From positions 1 through 59,578 of IMG/VR virus record IMGVR_UViG_3300006802_000106: a stretch of 59,578 nucleotides of DNA; one strand, written 5' to 3'. Shown here one piece after another: positions 54,457 to 59,578 of this stretch. This DNA comes from a virus. A program made the translations under genes and the position numbers. The notes beneath the pieces were generated by a model, which worked only from the letters and a program-made list of their open reading frames with translations, made no database searches and was not told the origin of the DNA. The number at the start of each line of letters is the position of its first letter. Position 1 is the stretch's first letter.

Positions 54457-55629
54457 TCACCTTACAACATCCTGAATGCCTCGTCCAACGTCAGGGATTG
54501 GGTCGAACTGCTCGTCCCGCAACCACGGTACCGTCTCCACGTCGGACAGGTGCGGCAGTTCCCACTCCAGAACGTCCTCAGCGTGGTAGACCGCCATCCA
54601 TTTGACGAAGTTGTAGTCGCCGACGACCGGCAGGGCCATGCCGAACCAGTGGGTATGGCTGACCGTGGTGGCGTACTCGTACAGTTGGGAGAGATGAACC
54701 GGAGCGTCGGACCGTCTCACATCCAGCCCTTTGGCCGCAACAGCGACACGTTGGTCCGGAACGTACCGCATGGCAATCTGGACCTTGTCGATGAACGCTG
54801 CCGCGCCGTTGACGCTGAGCGGTAGATCGACAGCGTAACGCTGCAGTATGTCGTACGTGATAGCGCCTTGGGGGAGATCAGGTATCTGGACGCCTCGTGC
54901 GACCCGCACATTCTCCTCGCCCGGGTTACTCACCGCTTCAAGGATCAGTTCCTTGCTCTGGATCGGCGCGATGGCAGCCTGATCAGACCCGCCCCCAGAC
55001 GGCTCTCCCTGCCCGGTCGCGCCAACGACGACCACGATGCCCCCTTTGTACGCGTCATCCGTAAACAGCGAGGACCACACATCGTAAAGTCGCCCGACAG
55101 CGATCGGGTGTTCGCCCTCGATCCACGGATACGAGCCGGTAAAATTACTTGGAACCCCGTGCCCGACCAACCCTTTGGTCTCTCTGGTCGCGGTCTGAGC
55201 GATGTACGAAATGTCCACGGCCCCAAGTCCGGAGAATATGTTGGGGAACTGCTGTGTCTCACCCAATATCGTGTAGACATCGTCGATGAAATTCAGGTAG
55301 ATAATCGCTTCCCGGACCTTCTTCCGGCGACGGAGCTTCTCGATGATCTCCGGGGCGACCTTCATGTTGATGATCTCTTGGCCGTTGATGTTGGTGTACA
55401 TCATGTCGAGACCTTCGACAGACGCGTACCCGCGCTGAACACCGACAACGCTCAGCTCGTATTGCTGCTGCTGAGCAGCCCGGAACCGGTTCAGCTCCCC
55501 AAGAAACGTGTTCACGATCGCGTAGGCGAGGGGTGATCCCCGATCCACGCCGTCAATCCGGACGACCGTGGGCTGCTTGATAGTCTGGGGGTAAAGGGCG
55601 GTGCCCTTCTGGGTCGGAAGACTAGACAT
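54457..55629 (-). CDS. Late structural protein, unknown (390 aa)
   Basis: A beta/alpha protein (TVVRIDGVDRGSPLAYAIVN; YELSVVGVQRGYASVEGLDM; VREAIIYLNFIDDVYTILGE; ATGQGEPSGGGSDQAAIAPI; AYTWFGM-like region near DYNFVKWMAVYHAEDVLEWE). It is encoded between the coiled-coil tail protein and the 609-residue protein, and its start overlaps the upstream gene's end. No recognisable family; probably a tail or baseplate-like component. Confidence 0.6.
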   Translation of the reverse strand: MSSLPTQKGTALYPQTIKQPTVVRIDGVDRGSPLAYAIVNTFLGELNRFRAAQQQQYELSVVGVQRGYASVEGLDMMYTNINGQEIINMKVAPEIIEKLRRRKKVREAIIYLNFIDDVYTILGETQQFPNIFSGLGAVDISYIAQTATRETKGLVGHGVPSNFTGSYPWIEGEHPIAVGRLYDVWSSLFTDDAYKGGIVVVVGATGQGEPSGGGSDQAAIAPIQSKELILEAVSNPGEENVRVARGVQIPDLPQGAITYDILQRYAVDLPLSVNGAAAFIDKVQIAMRYVPDQRVAVAAKGLDVRRSDAPVHLSQLYEYATTVSHTHWFGMALPVVGDYNFVKWMAVYHAEDVLEWELPHLSDVETVPWLRDEQFDPIPDVGRGIQDVVR

Positions 55630-57451
55630 GCCGTGTCGGCCAGAGAGGCACGAACTCCAACGTGTCGAGATCGAAGTCTTCCCCGCGACCGATCAGTTCG
55701 AACGCGAAGTACCTCGCCCGTAGTCCCTTCCCTGTCTTGACCTTGGTGGTGCGTCCACTGACCGTATTGACCCCGTAGTCGTAGGTCCGCCCGTCGCCGG
55801 CGATCAGTCGGAGGATGTACTCGCCCTCCCCGCGCATGGCGATGTAGGCGCCGGCGATGCCAGCCAGCTTGGTACTGTTGAACTGCAGCATCCCGGACCG
55901 GATCACGGAGACGATATCATCGCCATCGTCGTCGTCCCCATTTAACTCGTAGAGCCCGTCAGACGACGCAGCGAGGTACTTCGACCCGATCTTGGCAAAG
56001 CTGTTGAAGTTGAAGTTGGTGTACTCGGTCGTCGCGTTGGTCTGGGTATTCGTCGCCCATGCCGTGACGCCGCCATCCGGCGCGACGAACGCCGCTGAAA
56101 TCTCGAATGCCTCCGAAAGTTCCGGCCGCAGTATCGCGCCGATCGCCTGCGTCATAGTGACGTCGATGTCCTCGTCGAGATCGACCCGAAGCACCAGTTG
56201 AGGCGTCAACGTACCGGTGATGCCGACACCTTCCGAAACAGCTCTCCCGGTGAGGTAGAGTTGCCCCAGCGTGGAACCCATTCCGATGGTCTCGGTCAAC
56301 TCGCCACCGAAGAAGTTGCTCAGGCCGTCCGACAGCAGCAGACTTTCCAGCAGAGCGAACCCGTACTTCGCGGCCGGACCGACGGTCTCGACGATCCCCA
56401 GACGCTCCAGCACGAGCAGAGCACTTACGGCGGTGACGGCTGGCGCGAAGCCGATCCCTTGCGTGATGGTCGCCGGGAACGCTGTCGACAGAAGGTCCGT
56501 CAGCCGCGCCGCCTCCACCGTCGAGACGCCATAAGTGCCGTTAGGCAAGGCCGCATCCTGCTGACGAATAACCTCCCTGACGACGGCGCCCGGAAGCCAC
56601 GTCCGAGCAGCGACCGGCGCGAGACCAACTCCCGCCGCAAGCGTAAGCCCGAACGCAGGATGCATCGCCTCTCCATGGGCGATCATGTCGGCAAGTGTTG
56701 CGCCGGCGACCCAGCCGGGCGGGACAGTTTCGGAAATACCGAGATCGTCGAAAATCCCGGGACGAAGAACCCCCAGATCATCCGACTTGTACGTGTAGAC
56801 CCCGGTAGTGAGGCCGGTCACGATCGCCGCTGAGGACACGTTGGTGTCCAGCGTCTCGTTACCTACAGCATAGGCCAGCTTGATAGTGTTCCCCCCGGAG
56901 AACGACCCGGCTACCGGCGCGAACACTATCTCGATGTACCCGGAGCGAAGGCGGTAGGCGACCCGGACGGCGTTGACCGTGCCGGCCGTATCCTTGCGAT
57001 GTGTCCAGATGATGATCGCTTCTTCGGCAGTCTGCCGCATCTTGAAGTCGGCGGTGATGTGGTAGTCGACCTCGGTGTTCACCGCCCCAAGCGCAAGGAA
57101 CGGTTTCTCTGTCGGCGCCATAGTATACCGGAATATATTGCTGAGGCCGAAACTGGCCGCAAATGAGGCTGTAAGCACAGGTGGTGGAGCGTCGAAAAGC
57201 ATTAGAGGCCCGCCCTGTGCGAACAGCACGTAACGCGCGGTGCCACCATCGACCGGAGAGAAGTCCAGCTCGAAGAAATCGGTCTGGTTGTACGTGGTGC
57301 TCATCACGTAGTCGGTGCCAGAGCCTCCAACACCGATCGCCGCCGCCCACGTCTCGTAGGCATCGTCGGCGTCCGCGTATGTCGCCGCACCGTCCTCCAC
57401 GAAATTGGTGTAGGCGACCCGCGACGACTGCGGCTCGGTGAAGTCAGTCAT
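55622..57451 (-). CDS. Large tail structural protein (609 aa)
   Basis: Begins MTDFTEPQSSRVAYTNFVED and is beta-rich with acidic/aromatic segments (FFELDFSPVDGGTARYVLFA; VDYHITADFKMRQTAEEAII; GYIEIVFAPVAGSFSGGNTI). The middle has helices around LARLTDLLSTAFPATITQGI, and the C-terminal part again shows beta structure (GEYILRLIAGDGRTYDYGVN; FELIGRGEDFDLDTLEFVPL). It lies in the late block next to the fibre-like 183-residue gene. Role in the tail is inferred from position and composition. Confidence 0.6.
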   Translation of the reverse strand: MTDFTEPQSSRVAYTNFVEDGAATYADADDAYETWAAAIGVGGSGTDYVMSTTYNQTDFFELDFSPVDGGTARYVLFAQGGPLMLFDAPPPVLTASFAASFGLSNIFRYTMAPTEKPFLALGAVNTEVDYHITADFKMRQTAEEAIIIWTHRKDTAGTVNAVRVAYRLRSGYIEIVFAPVAGSFSGGNTIKLAYAVGNETLDTNVSSAAIVTGLTTGVYTYKSDDLGVLRPGIFDDLGISETVPPGWVAGATLADMIAHGEAMHPAFGLTLAAGVGLAPVAARTWLPGAVVREVIRQQDAALPNGTYGVSTVEAARLTDLLSTAFPATITQGIGFAPAVTAVSALLVLERLGIVETVGPAAKYGFALLESLLLSDGLSNFFGGELTETIGMGSTLGQLYLTGRAVSEGVGITGTLTPQLVLRVDLDEDIDVTMTQAIGAILRPELSEAFEISAAFVAPDGGVTAWATNTQTNATTEYTNFNFNSFAKIGSKYLAASSDGLYELNGDDDDGDDIVSVIRSGMLQFNSTKLAGIAGAYIAMRGEGEYILRLIAGDGRTYDYGVNTVSGRTTKVKTGKGLRARYFAFELIGRGEDFDLDTLEFVPLWPTRHV

Positions 57452-57465
57452 TCATCGCTCCAGAC

Positions 57466-58011
57466 TTAGACGGAGCTGGCACCGAAAGTGTAGGTGATGA
57501 GCAGCTGATCGTCGTCCTCGACGGCCTTGGCGCTGGAGAACCGGGCCGCAGAAATCAGCGTGCCGGTAGTCGCGCTTTTGGCCGAAGCCGACACGAGAAA
57601 GGCGCCGTAGACCGTCTTGGTGGCGTTTATGGTGAACGTCGCCCGGCTGGCCGCATTGGTGATCGACTGGCTTGAGGCCGCAGCTTCGACGTACGCCTGC
57701 CGAGTGCTCTCGTCATAGGCCGTACATTCGGTCGCCGCCGAGGTGATGGTCGCCGCCGTCACGGTCGCGACCGGCGTGTAATTGCCCTCGAACAGCCCAA
57801 TATACCACGTGGTGATCTGAGCCGTAGCGTGGAACATGATGTCGAGGATCGCGTTGAGACCCTCGTTCACGACGAGGTTTTTGTCCTCCCACTCGTCGAT
57901 CAGCTTCCCGTCACGGAAATGCTGGCCGCCCCAGACGCCGCGAACGCCGATGATCCCCTGCTGCTCGGGCATAAGGACACCGCCAGCGCTTTCATGGTAG
58001 TTGGTCTGCAT
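57466..58011 (-). CDS. Small tail fibre-like protein (about 181 aa)
   Basis: A GTG at 58017 and an ATG at 58011 are in frame; AGGAG lies seven bases before the ATG, so the ATG is preferred. The product begins MQTNYHESAGGVLMPEQQGI, then FRDGKLIDEWEDKNLVVNEG, LNAILDIMFHATAQITTWYI, GLFEGNYTPVATVTAATITS and a beta-rich Thr/Ala C-terminal half. The NLV.N.GLN..LD..F.......WYIGL.. pattern is a recurring phage tail fibre or appendage signature. The gene lies between the propeller-like protein and the 609-residue protein. Confidence 0.7.
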   Translation of the reverse strand: MQTNYHESAGGVLMPEQQGIIGVRGVWGGQHFRDGKLIDEWEDKNLVVNEGLNAILDIMFHATAQITTWYIGLFEGNYTPVATVTAATITSAATECTAYDESTRQAYVEAAASSQSITNAASRATFTINATKTVYGAFLVSASAKSATTGTLISAARFSSAKAVEDDDQLLITYTFGASSV

Positions 58012-58013
58012 CT

Positions 58014-59072
58014 TCACGCTCCTCTGAAACGGACGATCTCAGCGTCCAAGTAGTCGCCAATCCGAGCATTGGAAACCGGAGAGCCTCCGCTGTCCAGCAC
58101 ACTCACGTACTGGTTGACGCCGTCTTGTCGACGAAACATCGCCGCCGCTCGAACCGCATCCGGGAAAATCACCCGCGTCTGCGTCAAATTGTAGCATACG
58201 CCCCCATTCATGCCAACGCAAAGCCCTGCTTCGGTCATGAACATCACGGCGGCCTTAGCCTCCTGAACCGCACCGGCAGGCGTGCCAAGATTGATCAGTT
58301 CGCCCGGAACCGCCACGGCCGATCCAGCGATGGCGCCGACGTCCAGTATTGGCATCCGCTTGGGCGGGAACTGCCCGGCCTGCAAGAAATAGACGGCCGT
58401 CTCGGTGCCAATGAAAATTCCGTCGTCGACCGCCGCCATGAAGGTATTGTCGGCCTCGAACTGGAGGAAATTCTTCGTCCGATCAACGACCCCGTAAAGG
58501 TATGGCTCGGTCGCCCACACCAGCCGGCGCGACGCCGCCCAGATACGGCCGTTCAGATAGGCCAGAGAGGTCGCTTTAGGCGGGTCTCCGAGGAGCTTTC
58601 CCTTGACCGGCGCCAAGGTAGCTGTCGGGCTCACAACCGGCGAATACCACAGCCCGTCCGGCCCGATCGCTCCCCACGGAGAAACACTCATCCCGGAGAG
58701 GATGCCATTGATGTCCTCTGACGAAAAGTACGTCTGCTCCCCCACAGTGACGTACGCGATCGGTTTAGGCCCGGCTCCAGACACGATCGGCGTGAACGTG
58801 TAATCCGTCGAGACGTGTCCGAGCACACCGTCCTTGACTGCGTACATCCCCCCCGGGATGGTGCAGGCACTGTGGAAATCCCCGTCCAGAACCTTGGTGC
58901 GTCCACGACGCCGACGCGGCTGCCCGACGTCATCCAGATCAATGTTCTGAGCCCGGACCAGATCAGCCGGCCCAAGACGCTCCTCTCCGACGGTGTTCTT
59001 GACCCCATCGAACTTGGAGAACGAGAGCGTCTCCGGGCGTTGGTCCCGAGGGTCTCGGCGGAACATCGGCAT
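58014..59072 (-). CDS. Propeller-like structural protein (352 aa)
   Basis: The product (DPRDQRPETLSFSKFDGVKN; LVRAQNIDLDDVGQPRRRRG; YAVKDGVLGHVSTDYTFTPI; PPKATSLAYLNGRIWAASRR; DDGIFIGTETAVYFLQAGQF) has several repeats of about 45-50 residues with a G...Y.....G.....YF.. pattern like a beta-propeller. Related proteins are encoded in phage structural clusters after the spanins. Its start overlaps the spanin stop (ATGA). Function in the virion is inferred. Confidence 0.7.
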   Translation of the reverse strand: MPMFRRDPRDQRPETLSFSKFDGVKNTVGEERLGPADLVRAQNIDLDDVGQPRRRRGRTKVLDGDFHSACTIPGGMYAVKDGVLGHVSTDYTFTPIVSGAGPKPIAYVTVGEQTYFSSEDINGILSGMSVSPWGAIGPDGLWYSPVVSPTATLAPVKGKLLGDPPKATSLAYLNGRIWAASRRLVWATEPYLYGVVDRTKNFLQFEADNTFMAAVDDGIFIGTETAVYFLQAGQFPPKRMPILDVGAIAGSAVAVPGELINLGTPAGAVQEAKAAVMFMTEAGLCVGMNGGVCYNLTQTRVIFPDAVRAAAMFRRQDGVNQYVSVLDSGGSPVSNARIGDYLDAEIVRFRGA

Positions 59073-59578
59073 CAGGGGGAACCCCTCGACATCAGGGCCT
59101 TTCGGGCGGCGTTATACTGCTCGACGCATCGCCGCAGATGTCCCCGGTCCCGCTCCATTTGGGCAGCGACGACTGCAAGAATTGCCGCATCATCAGCGTA
59201 CAGCTCCCCTCCGGAGCAAGTTCCGGGACGTCCATCGGCGGCAACTGCGGAGGCGGCGGGATGTCCGCCTGCCCCGCCGGGCCGTGCGTTACGGTCCCGC
59301 CGCAACTGGTCAAGAGCAAGATTGAGATCAGCAGTGAGACGTGCTTCACGAGCTTTACCTTTCGCTTCAATCGCCTCGGCGTCGGCGCGGAGCTGGTCCT
59401 CCGTGGCACGGTATTCCGCGCCCTTCTTCGCGAGCTTGTCTGCCCACGCGCGCTTGTCGTCGTTCCAATCGGACTGGACCTTGGCTTCTCCGGCCGCGAA
59501 CCGTCGATCACCGTACGCATCGACCTGCCACCAGACGACGCCGATCAGCACCGCCACGGCAACTACTACCCCGATGAG
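59072..59578 (-). CDS. i-spanin (Rz-like), C-terminal part; continues at window start
   Basis: The visible start at 59557 would begin inside the membrane helix. After joining to base 53 the product has the N-terminal anchor (WKLIGVVVAVAVLIGVVWWQ) and a periplasmic coiled coil: EAKVQSDWNDDKRAWADKLA, RATEDQLRADAEAIEAKGKA, REARLTADLNLALDQLRRDR, and a C-terminal Pro/Ala-rich part. This is the classic Rz architecture for fusing inner and outer membranes at lysis. The o-spanin gene is nested in another frame at 59092-59349. Confidence 0.85.
   Translation of the reverse strand, partial: LIGVVVAVAVLIGVVWWQVDAYGDRRFAAGEAKVQSDWNDDKRAWADKLAKKGAEYRATEDQLRADAEAIEAKGKAREARLTADLNLALDQLRRDRNARPGGAGGHPAASAVAADGRPGTCSGGELYADDAAILAVVAAQMERDRGHLRRCVEQYNAARKALMSRGSP
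59092..59349 (-). CDS. o-spanin (Rz1-like) lipoprotein, nested in the i-spanin gene (85 aa)
   Basis: A GTG at 59349 with AAAGGTAAAG upstream gives VKHVSLLISILLLTSCGGTV: a signal peptide with the lipobox LTSC, so the mature protein would start at Cys16. A Pro-rich section (DIPPPPQLPPMDVPELAPEG) follows, as in Rz1 proteins. It is entirely embedded in the i-spanin gene in a different frame, the arrangement known from lambda Rz/Rz1. It would sit in the outer membrane and bind the i-spanin to fuse membranes at lysis. Confidence 0.85.
   Translation of the reverse strand: MKHVSLLISILLLTSCGGTVTHGPAGQADIPPPPQLPPMDVPELAPEGSCTLMMRQFLQSSLPKWSGTGDICGDASSSITPPERP
59568..59578. repeat. 11-bp terminal direct repeat, right copy
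   Basis: ACCCCGATGAG, identical to bases 1-11. When merged, the i-spanin frame runs through without a break. Confidence 0.85.

Noticed and set aside
1-59578. tRNA, rRNA, integrase, transposase or CRISPR
   Set aside because: None could be recognised on reading both strands; absence is by inspection and not by a model search.

Overview
The window reads as one complete, circularly permuted tailed-phage genome of about 59.6 kb and high GC. The first 11 bases are repeated as the last 11 bases. If those copies are merged, a lysis gene (i-spanin) reads in frame across the join and gains the membrane anchor it otherwise lacks, so the ends of the window are arbitrary. No integrase, rRNA, tRNA, CRISPR array or phage RNA polymerase was seen. 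The capsid protein is of the N4-gp56 type, the portal is large, and a 2771-residue protein resembles ejected internal virion proteins. No tape measure or tail sheath was recognised. All this suggests a podovirus-like phage of a high-GC proteobacterium, perhaps an alphaproteobacterium; the host assignment is inference from GC content, promoter style and one chromosomal-type parS site.

Layout. The genome has two opposed blocks. The late block is on the minus strand. It starts near 22.3 kb and runs down through a 39-residue membrane protein, a Tad2-like anti-Thoeris protein, small and large terminase, portal, scaffold, major capsid protein, head/connector proteins, the giant polyvalent protein and tail proteins to base 1. 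It continues through the circular join into the spanin pair and more tail proteins down to 52.1 kb. The early/middle block is on the plus strand from 22.6 to 52.1 kb. Its first part (22.6-32 kb) holds about 25 small genes of unknown function in overlapping groups. Next come a MoxR ATPase / metallopeptidase-VWA module (32-35.4 kb), lysis and nucleotide genes (36-38 kb), then replication and recombination genes (38-52 kb): family A DNA polymerase, HNH protein, dCMP deaminase, exonuclease, RecB-like and VRR nucleases, SNF2-type helicase, a putative ssDNA-binding protein and a primase-helicase. The two blocks meet tail to tail at 52,113-52,116 with interleaved stop codons. They diverge from a control region at 21.9-22.6 kb, followed by a repeat-rich, gene-poor kilobase at 23.4-24.3 kb that is the best origin candidate.

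Regulation. Several sigma70-like promoters can be read directly, which fits use of host RNA polymerase throughout. A family of short palindromes (8-bp arms, 3-4-nt centre) sits between early genes from 22.5 to 32.0 kb only. Three promoters share a conserved block. A second palindrome type (AGGTTC-N-GAACCT-like) lies at three promoters. A near-consensus promoter at 42.55 kb carries a perfect 8-bp inverted repeat over its -10 and precedes an operon with a small HTH regulator.

Most notable: a near-perfect bacterial parS site with no ParAB genes, the hairpin family, the Tad2 homolog placed with the terminase genes, the giant protein carrying L,D-transpeptidase and HEXXH modules, and a DNA polymerase gene with an apparent -1 frameshift and altered motifs. 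Several genes under 60 codons were found by reading the sequence.
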